Of a stretch of DNA of 64,000 nucleotides, positions 35,824-47,731 are shown one piece after another; position 1 is the first letter of the stretch, and each line of letters starts with the position of its first letter. Source of the stretch: Apodemus sylvaticus. Taxonomy: Eukaryota; Chordata; Mammalia; Rodentia; Muridae. Below the pieces are notes generated by a model. It did not search any database. It was not told where the DNA came from and saw nothing but the letters and a program-made list of their open reading frames with translations. The translations under genes were made by a program, and so were the position numbers. The stretch covers positions 87,049,547-87,113,546 of the forward strand of contig NC_067481.1 in the NCBI RefSeq assembly GCF_947179515.1, given 5' to 3'.

Positions 35824-36462
35824 GGAAGACCCTTGAGGACATGGGCACAGGGGAAAAGTTCCTGAATAGAACACCAATAGCTTACGCTCTGAGATCAAGA
35901 ATTGACAAACGGGACCTCATAAAACTACAAAGTTTCTGCAAGGCAAAGGACACTGTCAAAAGGACAAAACATCAATGAACAGATCGGGAAAGGATCTTTA
36001 CCAACCCTAAATCAAACAGAGGACTAATATATAATATACACAAAGAACTCAACAAGGTAGAACCCAGAGAACCAAATAACCCCATTAAAAAGTGGGGTAT
36101 GGAGCTAAACAAAGAATTTTCACATGAAGAACTTCGGAGAGCTGAGAAACACCTTAAAAAATGTTCAACATCATTAATCATTAGGGAAATGCAAATCAAA
36201 ACAATCCTGAGATTTCACTTCACACCAGTCAGAATGGCTAAGTTCAAAAACTCAGGAGACAGCAGATGTTGGCGCGGATGTGGAGAAAGAGGAACACTCC
36301 TCCACTGCTGGTGGGATTGCAAGATGGTGCAACCACTTTGGAAATCAGTCTGGCGGTTCCTCAGAAAACTGGGCTTGACACTTCCTGAGGACCCTGTTAT
36401 ACCACTCCTGGGCATATATCCAGAGGATTCTTCAGCATGCAATAAGGACACATGCTCCACTA

Positions 36463-36476
36463 AGTTCTGGTTTTTA
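36463..36476. repeat. Right target-site duplication of the composite L1
   Basis: AGTTCTGGTTTTTA, identical to 33825-33838, directly follows the abrupt end of the inverted ORF2 segment. Confidence 0.85.
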
Positions 36477-37849
36477 AAAGTTTGTCTTCAGAAGTGAAGC
36501 CACCCATATTTATAAGGAGTGAATTACACCATGGGTTGGCACTAAGAGGCATAGATCTTGCAAGGTGTACACACAGATTGAGAGGATGAAATAGAATTCT
36601 GTCAAATATACCCTTAATAGGTGAGAATGGCTTCTTTCTGGCAGGCATAAAATGGAAGAGTATGTGTGTTTCTTTCCCATAGAAATCCGTCTCACTGATT
36701 TGAGAATTGAGAGCAATCAGTTTTATAAATTAATTTATAGAACTATTGGTAAAATCCACAGTGCCAAAATTTTAAGAATATTTTATGTTTTATAATAAAT
36801 ATTTCCATACCCAGATGGCCACAAAATCTAGCTCTCTATTTTCATCATAAATCTGTAAAATTTGCTAGATTGGGAACACACATTTCTGTGTAGCAACATT
36901 CATCACAAATTAGTTTAAAATAAATATGTTTCTAATAATTTAATCATATTTTAAGACACTTAGCATAATGACTATTGATTTTTATTATTTTAATAGCTAT
37001 ATTTACCCTGTCACAAAAATATTTATAATGCTGTAATTGATATGACTTTTAGTGTAGCAAGTAGTACATAAGTCTTAAAATTATGTTGCTGTAAACATAA
37101 TTTATCAATAAGAGTAACACTATCCAAGTACATCTTAAATCTTAACTCAATAAAACAATACTGTTTTCTAAACACAAATTGGCAACTGATACCATTTTCA
37201 AAGGACTTCGGACAAATAAGATATCTATAGTTTTACAATATACACCCTTAGAATCAAGTTTCATAATGTATTATTATTATTTATTTCTTCTGTTATCTTC
37301 AGGATTGTTCTAGATGACTTTGGAACGACACCTCTGAAAGACATGATTCATATTGCTTCTAGTTTTTTGCCTACTTAGATAGTTGGTATTTTAGGACTTC
37401 TCATGTGATCATCTACAATGTAGATATATAGAATGGCAATTTCTGACAATCACTGTTTGGTTTTGGTATGCTATATTTTTGTATTGAATGTTATTTTATT
37501 TGTGTAATAAAAAGAGAAAAAAGTAGTAATACTATATTTTAGAAACCCTTTCAGTTTACAGGGACAATCCTACCCAGGATCAAACTCATTTTTAGATTCT
37601 AATGTAAATATTTGTTTACATATAGTGAATAAAACCTCAGATTCTTCATAGGAAAAGACTGCACTGTCCAATTTTGAAGACTTGCTTAAAGATAATAACC
37701 CCATCTGTCTGTAACTGACGGAAACAAACATAGTCCTTAAATTGTTTATTCCTATAACTTATTTCTTCTAGGAATTGCATACACATGGTATAATTGTATA
37801 TTCTTTTTAAAAATAAACTGTATTTTCATCCATTCTGGTTGAGATAAAC
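36477..37849. other. Unique AT-rich non-coding sequence
   Basis: Nothing recognisable is seen. Confidence 0.5.
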
Positions 37850-38020
37850 CTAGATAGTTTCTAATATCTGGCTATTATGTAAAGCTACAATGAACGTACC
37901 TGCGTAAGTGTTCTTGTGATAGGATTGAGTGTCCTTTGGGTATATGCCCAAAAGTAGTATAGTTGGGTCTTGAGGTAGATTAATTTCCACTTTTCTTAGG
38001 GATCACTATATTGATCTGGG
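37850..38020 (-). mobile_element. Ancient L1 ORF2 fragment, antisense
   Basis: 'GTCCTTTGGGTATATGCCCA', 'AAAGTAGTATAGTTGGGTCT' and 'TGAGGTAGATTAATTTCCAC' are the antisense of the conserved L1 ORF2 C-terminal stretch ('gggtatatgcccaaaagtggtatagctgggtc'). It differs clearly from the young copies and is probably an older mammalian L1 (L1M-like). No frame is open. Confidence 0.75.
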
Positions 38021-41000
38021 TGTGTTGGATGAGAGAAGAATCTATTTTTAGTGAAAATTTAACTTTATTTTGCCAATATTTCTCAAACAGTCACATTTTG
38101 AAATAAACCAGACCCAAACTCTACACTGTTCTGAGCCTCTCGAGCTTCGTATTTGATTTTATATTTTGACTATTGAATATATTTTTATGCACTTACATAG
38201 TGTCTAAAACTTAAAACAAAATCCCCAACAGTGTTAGAACTAAGCAAATCAATTAGCTTCATATCCTTTTTCATAACTTATGTCCTCAAACTGCATTCAG
38301 CCCTTCTACATTCCCTATCATTTGAAGTTTCTTGTTTCCTTTGCTGCAGGTTACATTGTACCCACATGTATGGATAGAGTTTTTAATATAATAAGTTATC
38401 TAAAAGGTTACAATTATAAACATGTGCCATTTATTCTTGTTGTAATATGATGTTAATAATCCAATAATTGACTTTTTGAGCTAATACTTTTGCCACTTGA
38501 GCTATATATTTCAAGTTCTAAAATAGATGCATGGACATGAAACGGAATATGTACATGATGTATTAATTTTGGTTTCTATTGTACTGTTTGAGTTTGGGTA
38601 GTTGTGGGCTTGCCCTACTTCTCTTAACTATTATGCCTATAGTCAGCTATTGGATAGTTCCCAAACTTTTGTCCTGTGAATTTGTGCAGAATCAATAATA
38701 TATGTAGAATATATTTAAGATAACTTTTTAAAAAATCCTATTTCAAGTCATTTAGGTAATAGTGAAAATACTTGTTAGGAAACAAACATAATCATTACCA
38801 TTCCTAGTCTAAAAACATACTTGGTTTGGTTTTATTTTGAAAGTCTGTTTTTGAAAATATTTTTAGAAAAATCATGAAAAAATAGGAAACAGATATAGTC
38901 AGAATTAGTTCAAGAGCCTCATGAAATGTATACCTGTCAGCATGGATGTATTGCATGTGCTTTGGAAATATATGAAGATATATCATCAATGATGAGTTTT
39001 TGTAATCAAAGAAAAACTCATAAGTTAAATAAATGTTTATTTTGAGCAAGACACGGAAATAAATTGCTAGCCAAGTTGGGACACAGGTACATAACAAGGA
39101 ATTTAAGGAAATGAATAATTCCAACAGATACAAACGGAATTGGTGAGGAAAATGTCGGAACTGTCCATTACTCCAGATTTATGTAGTGAGGGTTCATTAA
39201 CTTCAAACAAGGGGGATTCATACTCAATTTAATAAGACATCACAGAGTGATCCTGTCCATTTTCCATGTGTTTCTCAAGGTGAACACAGCAGGAGAATGA
39301 AATTACTTCATTTGCTGGAATTACAGCTTCTTTTGTATAAAACTTTAATCATTTTATATATGACAACCTTATGCTTAATGTTTTTAGAATACTCTTCATA
39401 AAACATTATTTAGCAAAATCATCCTTTCCCACTGAGCACATTGCTACTTTCAATGGCTATGCTAATCTAGTTTGAATATATGCGGCATTTAATCTTAATT
39501 ATGATGCCGAAGTCTATACAGTGTTAATTATTCATTACACATGTTCCCTCCACTTTATTGTAACTCCTAATTTGCTTAACAAAATGTAGCTTTTAATTAT
39601 AACTATGGGATGGTTGGGGCAAGGTAGTACTCCAAGTGTTCACATATGTACAAGTGTGCCTATGTGCTTTTTATTGGAGTGGAAAGACACTGGGGGTTTT
39701 GAGGAACTGAGGTCAAGTGTTTTTAATTTAAAAAGAAATAACATTTAGTAGATCTACTTTCTCTCTTACTTAACTATTTCTCTGTTATAATTTGACATGG
39801 AAACTAGGAAGGCATAGGCCGTCACCATTTTGATAGTAAAATTACTGTACTTGGTCCCTGAAAATTGCAGATGCTGTGGTTTGCACATGGTCCATCTGAC
39901 ACGCACATACAAAAGTTACAGCAGCCATTTCTGATTTCCTTATAAAGAACACCACCTGCATTATTGTTGCTCAGTCAATAACTCCTTGTTTTTAATCATG
40001 GAGCATTATTTATAAGATGAATACCAAATGGCATCCTCTTTACATAACTTGGCTTTTTTAATACTTGGTTTCCCAATTGTGAGCTGAATAAGGAAGACAC
40101 CAATGGTTATGCCCAAATGGGCAGGGAAAAGCCCATGAGGCCTCAGTGCGAGAACATAGCATCATATGAAGCACTAGACATCTGGGAAAGAGAGGGTTGG
40201 TTCTCTCCTGAAAAGAACACACTGACTGGTTCTCTGGTGCCAAAAGCCAGTCCTAAAAACAGAAATGTAAATATTATTTTACAAGTGAAACAGTTTATAT
40301 TTAGGAATGTGCATGTATATACATAGACACATATACATACAACAACAATTAATTAAGAAAACAAGCCATTGATTTGAATAAGAGTTGGGAGGGTTATATG
40401 AGCATGTTTGGAGGTAATAAAAACTTTTGTCATTATAATCTCAAAAAAATAATGCCTGATATATTTCCTTCTTAATACTTTAGGTTAGTCCTAGCATTTA
40501 ATATTTATTTTACATTTAAATATTTACTTATATTTGTCAGTTTACATTTTAATAGAACTTGAAACTTGATATTTTCCCTTGAATTTATCATTTTGAGATA
40601 TAAATAAATAGAAATTGCTAATTATTTTCTCATATAGTATCTATCTCTCTGTACCCTAGAGGAGGATTAATACTGTATTTTTTTAACAAAGCAGTCCAGT
40701 TTAGAACTCTAGGAATGCAGCTGAGAATCTCTAAAACATGTTTAAATAGAGTGTTCACCCAAGAAATAAATTATGAATATTCTATTTACATTAAATACAA
40801 ATTGAAAAAAATCATTATAAAAATAACCTTAAACACATGAAATTATAACAATCCTTAGAACACATGCACATTTCACATTATGGTTATGAAATAAAATTTC
40901 TAACTGTATTTAAAAAGCTGTGCAAAATGCATGCTAATACATTTCCTAAAGGCATTAATTAAAATTAGATTGTTAGATAAATAATGATACAGAGTTCCTA

Positions 41001-41922
41001 GTAGTACTGACATTACTTCATTCGTAGTAAAGGCAAAAAGAATTAAAACAAGAAAACAGCTTTCCCTCTGATTGCCAGTGAGGCTGAACATAGTAGCATC
41101 CATGTTTTTATATCTAGTCTTACTGTGTACTCTGACTCAATGACCGAGTCTCCTGTTTAATATGATGTGGAGTTTCCAATACCAAATTCCTGACATGGTT
41201 AGAGTTATTTATGAGCTGTCAGCCACGAGTCACTGCTGACCTTCGGATACTCTCATTTTTGCTATATTACAAATGAAGAAAATGAACATCATGTATTTAG
41301 TGACATCTGAGACTATGTGATGTTTGTCCCCAATCTTCTCAACTTTCCAGCCACTACCTCAGCTATGTGTTTCCACTATTCTTCCTGGTATCAGACCTCT
41401 AGTTCCAAAGGTGCTCTTTGCCTCAAACCCATCTTCTCTAAGACTTGTTTTCTTGGGTTCCCACATCATATATGCATAGGTAAAACCTTCATTTGATTGA
41501 TTTTTTTAAAATAACAGTTTGGTTTGTATACAGCTACAAAATGTGAATATTGATTGAGGAGCATGGGGACATCCTCTTGGAGAAGGTGGAGGAGGAATAG
41601 GATAAGGAACAGTTGAAGGGCAGACAGAGGGAGCATAATGACTGAACTGTAAACTAAGATTAAAGAATGAAAAAGAAACCTCATGAAATACTTTTATATA
41701 AAAAGAGACAGAAGTTAATAAAAGAACAGTCTGCACATTCTCATTGTAAAAGTCATTTCAGACCAGCAGTTTATCCATTCAGATATTAAAATGCATGAGC
41801 TATGAATACCTACAGTTATATGTACTTCTGTAAGTTCAAGTTGTTTATTTAAACATTGACTATTTTGCTAATGTCCTTATGCACTCTAGGGGTTCATCAG
41901 CCACATTGTTCTTCAGTTTGGC
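38021..41922. other. Unique AT-rich non-coding sequence
   Basis: Nearly 4 kb without a gene or recognised repeat. The longest frame (109 codons, minus strand, 38804-39133) has no known motif. Confidence 0.5.
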
Positions 41923-41965
41923 AACACACACACACACACACATACACACACACATATATATATAT
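41923..41965. repeat. (CA)n-(TA)n compound microsatellite
   Basis: CA dinucleotides, interrupted once by a T, pass directly into a short TA run. Confidence 0.9.
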
Positions 41966-42380
41966 GCCTTTAAATATTCACATGTATATATACTATCCAT
42001 ATGTATGTATTTTTATAGTACCTATATGAATTTGATAGATATAGTAAAATATATATACTACATATACTAAAATATATATAACATATATGTTATATACAAC
42101 ATATATAGTATATATAGTACATATTTATGTTATATATTATATACATATATTATAAATATACTCTTTGCATGTATAATACATGTATATATGGTAATATGTG
42201 TATTTAATATGTATAAATTATCATATAATTATATATATTATACACATAGCATATATATAGCTATATAAGTAGATTTTTATGTAGCATACATGTGTATAGA
42301 GTATATATTTATGCTATATACATATATATTATATATGCACATATATGGAATATAAATATATTATTAGCTAATAATATTCA
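41966..42380. repeat. TA-rich low-complexity block
   Basis: About 400 bp is dominated by TATA, CATATA and GTATATA units, with many self-complementary stretches. One of these is a perfect 22-bp palindrome centred between 42085 and 42086. It probably arose by expansion and decay of the adjacent compound microsatellite. Confidence 0.85.
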
Positions 42381-42872
42381 CATGCGTATGTATACACTAA
42401 TCCCCTAGGATCACTACATAATGAAACATTTCAATATACACAAAGTGCTATAAATAAGAAAATTGCTTTTATTAATACTCCCTACAGAAACTAAGAAGCC
42501 ATATTTCACTTCTGATTTCAGACATTGTAAAATGTACATGAATATTAAGTAAGAATATCCTTTTAGTTCAACAACTGCTAAGGATGGTCCTGTTGAAGGA
42601 ACTTATATGTCTGAAGGTTTGAAACTCAAAGTTATTGTTCCTTCTGTACTCACATTTTTTTTAAACAAATTATGTCCAAGAGATTAAGAGCCTTTATCAA
42701 ATGGTTCATGTAACCCTTCTCTTGCAAACAATGAATATAAAAGGAAATGGCTACTAAACATGGAAGACTTTGTCCAAACTGCTTTTTATATATATTCAAT
42801 TTCCCTAAATAATTACAAATCTATGACTTAAGCATTTTTTTATTCTTACAAATATCCTAAGCCTATCTTTAT
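42381..42872. other. AT-rich non-coding sequence
   Basis: No gene or repeat is recognised. The last 40 bp may be the decayed start of the following L1. Confidence 0.45.
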
Positions 42873-45448
42873 AGAATTACGCTGATACCAAAACCACAAA
42901 AAGATCCAACAAAGAAAGAGAACTTCAGGCCAATTTCTCTTATGAATACTGATGCAAAAATACTTAATAAAATTCTTGCCAACCGAATCCAAGAACACAT
43001 CAAAACAATCATCCACCATGATCAAGTAGGCTTCATCCCAGGGATGCAGGGATGGTTGAATATAAGGAAATCCATCAATACTATCCACTATATAAACAAA
43101 CTCAAAGAAAAAAACCATATGATCATCTCATTAGATGCAGAAAAAGCATTTGACAAAATTCAGCATCCTTTCATGCTAAAAGTCTTGGAAAGAACAGGAA
43201 TTCAAGGCCCATACCTAAACATCATTAAAGCAATATACAGCAAACCGGTAGCCAACATCAAACTAAATGGAGAGAAACCTGAAGCAATCCCACTAAAATC
43301 AGGGACTAGACAAGGCTGTCCTCTATCTCTATATCTTTTCAATATAGTACTTGAAGTTCTAGCCAGAGCAATTAGACAACATAAGGAGGTCAAGGGGATA
43401 CAAATTGGAAAGGAAGAAGTCAAATTATCATTATTTGCAGATGACATTATAGTCTACTTTAGTGACCCGAAAACCTCCACCAGAGAACTCCTACAGCTGA
43501 TAAACTACTTCAGCAAAGTGGCTGGTTATAAAATCAACTCAAGCAAATCAGTTGCTTTCCTATACTCAAAGGATAAGCAGGCTGAGAAAGAAGTTAGGGA
43601 AATGACACCCTTCACAATAGCCACAAACAATATAAAGTATCTTGGTGCGACTCTAACCAAACAAGTGAAAGATCTATATGACAAGAACTTCAGGTCTCTG
43701 AAGAAGGAAATCAAAGAAGACCTCAGAAAATGGAAAAATCTGCCATGCTCATGGATCGGCAGGATTAATATAGTTAAAATGGCCATCTTGCCAAAAGCAA
43801 TCTACAGATTCAATGCAATCCCCATCAAAATCACAACTCAGTTCTTCAGAGAGTTAGAAAAACCAGTTCTCAAATTCATCTGGAATAACAAAAAACCCAG
43901 GATAGCTAAAACTATTCTCAACAACAAAAGAAATTCTGGGGGAATCAGTATCCCTGACTTCAAGCAATACTATAGAGCAATAGTATTAAAAACTGCATGG
44001 TATTGGCACAGTGACAGACAAGTGGACCAATGGAATAGAATTGAAGATCCAGAAATGAACCCACACACCTATGGTCACTTGATCTTTGACAAAGGAGCCA
44101 AAAATATCCAGGGGAAAAAAGATAGCCTTTTCAACAAATGATGCTGGTTCAATTGGAGGTCAGCATGAAGAAGAAGGTGAATTGATCCATTCTTATCTCC
44201 ATGTACTAAACTTCACTCCAAGTGGATCAAGGACCTCCAAGTAAAACCAGACACACTGAAACTAATAGAAAAGAAACTGGGGAAGACCCTAGAGGACATG
44301 TGCATGGGGGAAAAGTTCCTGAACAGATCACCAATAACTTATGCTCTAAGATCAAGAATTGACAAATGGGACCTCATAAAATTACAAAGTTTCTGTAAGG
44401 CAAAGGACACTGTTAAAAGGACAAAACAGCAACCATCAAATTGGGAAAGGATATTCACCAACCCTACATCTGATAGAGGGCTAATATCAAATATATGCAA
44501 AGAACTCAAGAAGTTGGACCCCAGGGAACCAAATAACCCTATTAAAAATGGGGTACAGATCTAAACAAAGAATTTTCACCTGAAGAAATTCGGATGGCCA
44601 AGAGGCACCTTAAGAATTGCTCAACATCATTAGTCATTAGGGAAATGCAAATCAAAACAACCCTGAGATTTCACCTTACACCACTCAGAATGGCTAAGGT
44701 CAAAAACTCAGGAGACAGCAGGTGTTGGCCAGGATGTGGAGAAAGAGGAACACTCCTCCACTGCTGGTGGGGCTGTAAGATGGTACAACCACTTTGGAAA
44801 TCAGTCTGGCAGTTCCTCAGAAAACTGGACATGACACTTCCGGAGGACCTTGCTATACCTCTCCTCTGCATATACCTAAAGGATTCCCCAGCATGCAATA
44901 AAGACACATGCTCCATTGTGTTTATAGCAGCCTTATTTATAATAGCCAAAAGCTGGAAAGAACCTAGATGCCCCTCAAAGGAGGAAGGGATACAGAAAAT
45001 GTGGTATACTTACACAATGGAATACTACTCAGCAGTTAGAAACAATGAATTCACAAATGATTTGATCTGGAAAATATCATCCTAAGTGAGGTAACCCAGT
45101 CACAAAAGAATACACATAGAATGCAATCTCTGATAAGTGGATAGTAATTAGCCCAGAAGCCCTGAATACCCAAGGCACAAATCGCATAACAAATGACTCC
45201 CATGAAGAAGTATGGAGAAGGTCCTGATCCTGGAAAAGATTGATCTAGCATTGGATGTATAAGGACAGAGAAGAAAAGGAGGGAGGTAATAGGAGAATGG
45301 ATAGAGAGAAGACAGTTTATGGGACATATGGGGAAGGGGGGTCCGGGAAAGGGGAAATCATTTGGAATGTAAACAAAGAATATATAAATTAAAAATATTA
45401 AAAAAAAAATAAAAAGAAAAGAAAAAGAAAAATAAAGAAAAAAAGAAA
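42873..45448 (+). mobile_element. 5'-truncated L1 (LINE-1), sense
   Basis: L1 sequence starts near 42873 ('GAATTACGCTGATACCAAAA'). It runs through the reverse-transcriptase and C-terminal parts of ORF2, then a purine-rich 3' UTR ('GGGGAAGGGGGGTCCGGGAA', 'AAATCATTTGGAATGTAAAC'), to an A-rich tail ending about 45448. The 5' UTR, ORF1 and endonuclease domain are absent, so the copy was truncated on insertion and cannot move itself. ACTTAAG occurs at 42826-42832 and 45449-45455 and might be the target-site duplication, but it is short and not flush with the recognised 5' edge. This is the longest sense L1 in the window. Confidence 0.93.
42942..45085 (+). pseudogene. L1 ORF2 remnant with an open reverse-transcriptase domain
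   Basis: A 399-codon frame (42942-44141) carries most of the L1 reverse transcriptase. Motif A, SLDAEKAFDK, is at residues 63-72; the RQGCPLS box at 123-129; and the catalytic FADD at 166-169. It ends at a TGA (44139-44141) where the family normally has a tryptophan codon (NKWCW). The frame resumes at 44298-44564 in the same register. A small deletion near 44549 then shifts it, and 44594-45085 encodes the C-terminus with CX3CX7HX4C (C44, C48, H56, C61 of that piece). The intact protein would be the endonuclease/reverse transcriptase of L1; here the endonuclease is missing and the gene is broken at several points. The ATG at 42942 is internal, not a true start. Confidence 0.92.
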
Positions 45449-46152
45449 ACTTAAGAACTCTGGAAATAAAGCAGATATGAACACATCTCCACTCATTCCC
45501 ATTTTCTTCTTTCACTTGCTAATGGCCTCATCTAAAGAAAAAGGAAAACAAAGCATAGCTTATTCTCTTTCAATCCAAGCAAATCCATTGTTTGTACCCA
45601 CAGCTTTCTCTGTCTTCTTAATGACCTTTTAGGTTCATTTCTTGTACTGTTTCTTTGCCCAAACCCAAACCACTGAGGTGGAAGTGAAACAGGATATCTA
45701 ACTAATCTTGAGAGTTCATTCCCTTAGTGCTTAGTACTTTAAGCTTAGTATTTTTGATTGAACTTTTATACCCTGAGGGATTCCTAAAGACTAAGGATCT
45801 CCGTGGGGTTTTAAGAAACCTTAGCCAGCTACCCCTTGTCCCACTCTTAGAAATGAAACCTTTAGCCTGAAAGTAATTCTATTCACTATTTAACCTGTAC
45901 CCTGGAAGGCTTCAGATATTTGCCTCCCAGGGTGTTCTGAGTCTTAAATGCTGCACCACCATCCCCAGTGCCACCCTGCTGCCACCCCTACCTCCTCCCT
46001 GCACCCCAGCTCTTTCCAGTCCTCCCTTTTGTCTGTTTAAACACCATCATTCCTGATTCCTTGTGATGATTGCTGTTTATAGGTGGGCAGAAGCCTTAGA
46101 ACACCTCTTCTCTCTACTTCTCTCTTTTGTTACTACAGATGTTCCAGGGAAA
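45449..46152. other. Unique non-coding sequence
   Basis: No gene or repeat is recognised. A C-rich segment at 45955-46025 is slightly less AT-rich than its surroundings. Confidence 0.5.
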
Positions 46153-46354
46153 AGGTTCCCAACCTATAGATAGGTTCTGACCTCTTTCATGGAGCTTGCC
46201 TAAGACCCTCAGAAAACACAATTATTTGCATTACTATTCAGAAAATAGAATAATTCCAGTTATGAACTGGCAACAAACAGATTTTATTATTGTGGTTCAC
46301 CACAACATGAACTGTATTAAAGCGTTGTAGCATTAGGAAGATTGAGAAGCACTG
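46153..46354. mobile_element. URR1-like hAT-Charlie DNA transposon relic (MITE)
   Basis: The left end GGTTCCCAACCT and right end AGATTGAGAAGCACTG are degraded terminal inverted repeats of the hAT-Charlie type (CAGTGGTTCTCAACC). The interior blocks 'GCCTAAGACCCTCAGAAAAC', 'ACAATTATTTGCATTACTAT', 'CCAGTTATGAACTGGCAACA' and 'CACCACAACATGAACTGTAT' follow those of the rodent URR1 element. At about 200 bp it is non-autonomous, with no transposase. The 8-bp target duplication is not obvious after decay. Confidence 0.8.
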
Positions 46355-46758
46355 CTCTAGACAATTTTGCTGTGAGATTTCCAAGACTTTGAAACAGCTT
46401 GGCTTGTTGTTTTGCACCATTTCAGTGGATTTAAGTCTTACCCTTGAGTAATACCATCCTCATAGTGACTTTTAGGTATCACCTTAGATGGACAGAAATT
46501 GACCTAGATCCTCTTATCATGAGAAAAGGCCACCATGTGCTGTTGTTTCTCTCCCACATAGTCCTGCTTCTTAAATATGCTACCTTCTGTTTGCCCAGCA
46601 CTTAGCAGATTGTGGTTGCTGGGTGGTAACTGTTCTATTCTCAGGTTTGAAGTAAAACGCCCAAGAAAAAGAAGAAAAATAAAACTTTTATGGAGTTCAT
46701 GATTGCTTCTAAATGATAATCTTTAAACAACCTCAGAAAGCCATGTTTTGAAATGTGT
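46355..46758. other. Unique non-coding sequence
   Basis: Nothing recognisable is seen. Confidence 0.5.
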
Positions 46759-46886
46759 AATTCATTCATTCAACACAGACATGTTTACAATTTATGCCCT
46801 TCTGGTCAATGGCCCTTCAGAGACACTAACGAAGGAGGTCCCTGTTCTATAGAATTTTCATTCTATTAAAGGAGCAATCACTAAAC
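46759..46886 (+). mobile_element. Possible L2 LINE 3'-end relic
   Basis: 'AATTCATTCATTCAACACAG', 'AGGAGGTCCCTGTTCTATAG' and 'AATTTTCATTCTATTAAAGG' follow the order of the ancient LINE-2 3' region ('attcattcattcaacaaat...gtccctgccctcatggagcttacattctag'). It is heavily diverged and short. Confidence 0.5.
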
Positions 46887-47483
46887 AAACTAGTGGTATT
46901 CCTTTTGTGTCTGTACTGGGTTGTTTCTAATCAAGAATGTCATTCAAAGAATAGTCAATTGGAATATGTATTTGATATTTGAAATGGAAAATGTTGAGAA
47001 CATTTGACCACTTTGTGTACAGGATGTATGAGGTAAATAGTTTTGCATGTTACACATGAATATACATAAATACAACATATTGTAATGCTATGTGATAAAA
47101 ATACTTTAGAGGTGTTTTGGCAGTGATAGTTGTATAGTTGGAAATGTGGGATTTAATGTTTGACAATGCAGTTCTGCCTCCATGGTGTAATTATTTGAAA
47201 AAGCCTTATTTTCCTCACTGATATAATGGATGGGCTACAGTGCTCCTGGAGGGGAGCTGAAAAATGAAGGAATGTAAGTTGTTTTCTCACCCTCAGTGAG
47301 CAGTGATGACATAGAATTAGCAGTGTTAAGCAGGAGAGAAGGTTGTCATACTAGTAGTTATTATCAACATAGTTTCCAAAGCTATTTCTATGTTTCTATG
47401 TGAGAGTGTTTCTTTTATCCCTCAACTCCTTATAGATGTAGGACAGATAAATGATAAATGTAAGCATGTTGTTTAAAAACAAT

Positions 47484-47485
<2 letters not shown>
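46887..47485. other. Unique AT-rich non-coding sequence
   Basis: Nothing recognisable is seen. Confidence 0.5.
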
Positions 47486-47540
<55 letters not shown>

Positions 47541-47561
47541 CTCTCTCTCTGTCTCTGTCTT
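47486..47561. repeat. (TC)n microsatellite
   Basis: TC dinucleotides are perfect to about 47538, then broken by G in a GTCTCTGTCT end. The Arg/Glu alternating minus-strand translation is an artefact. Confidence 0.95.
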
Positions 47562-47656
47562 GTTATTTGAGATATGAGAAATAAAATCCAATTCTGGAAT
47601 CTTTCTGGAAGCAGAATTTCTATTTTACTCTGTAGTAGGAATTCCTGGTTAAAGGG

Positions 47657-47731
47657 TTTTTTGTTTGTTTGTTTGTTTGTTTTGTTTGTTTGTTTTGTTT
47701 TTTTTTGTTTTTTTTTGTTTTTTTGTTTTTG
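47657..47731. repeat. (GTTT)n / T-rich tract
   Basis: GTTT units pass into longer T-runs broken by single G. This could be the degraded complement of a retroposon A-tail, but no element body is recognised beside it. Confidence 0.9.

Larger units (their letters stand above)
33839..36462 (-). mobile_element. L1 insertion with twin-primed 5' inversion
   Basis: One L1 insertion event is bounded by 14-bp duplications. The left part (T-rich tail, then 33880 to about 34366) is antisense L1: 3' UTR and the end of ORF2. At about 34362-34367 the strand flips, and from there to 36462 the L1 is in sense orientation, from the ORF2 reverse-transcriptase region to a point just upstream of where the antisense part begins. 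Compared with the copy at 44905-44930, only about 10 nt of L1 is lost between the two halves. This is the signature of twin priming, in which the target-primed RNA is copied from two primers. A second L1 (35556-35811) later landed inside. The element carries no intact gene. Confidence 0.9.
34367..36462 (+). pseudogene. Inverted 5' segment: L1 ORF2 remnant, interrupted by a nested L1
   Basis: Sense-oriented ORF2 runs from just upstream of the reverse-transcriptase A motif (DAEKAFDKIQHP, 34409-34444) to the C-terminal cysteine region. The piece at 34543-35202 (219 codons) contains the RT catalytic motif FADD at residues 56-59. A short deletion near 34550 breaks the upstream frame. The following parts (35258-35587, then 36099-36497 after the nested element) carry CX3CX7HX4C (CWRGCGERGTLLHCWWDC). 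The protein would be an L1 endonuclease/reverse transcriptase, but the endonuclease domain is absent and frameshifts, stops and the nested insertion kill it. Confidence 0.9.

Noticed and set aside
35350..35898. 182-codon minus-strand frame rich in Ser, Phe and Pro
   Set aside because: It is the antisense of L1 ORF2 and of the nested L1's purine-rich 3' UTR.
33825..36476. Reading this region as several independent L1 insertions
   Set aside because: The matching 14-bp flanks and the contiguous L1 map positions across the strand switch favour one twin-primed insertion plus one nested element.
42826..45455. ACTTAAG pair as the target-site duplication of the 42.9-45.4 kb L1
   Set aside because: Only 7 bp, and the left copy lies about 40 bp before the first recognisable L1 base; kept only as a possibility.
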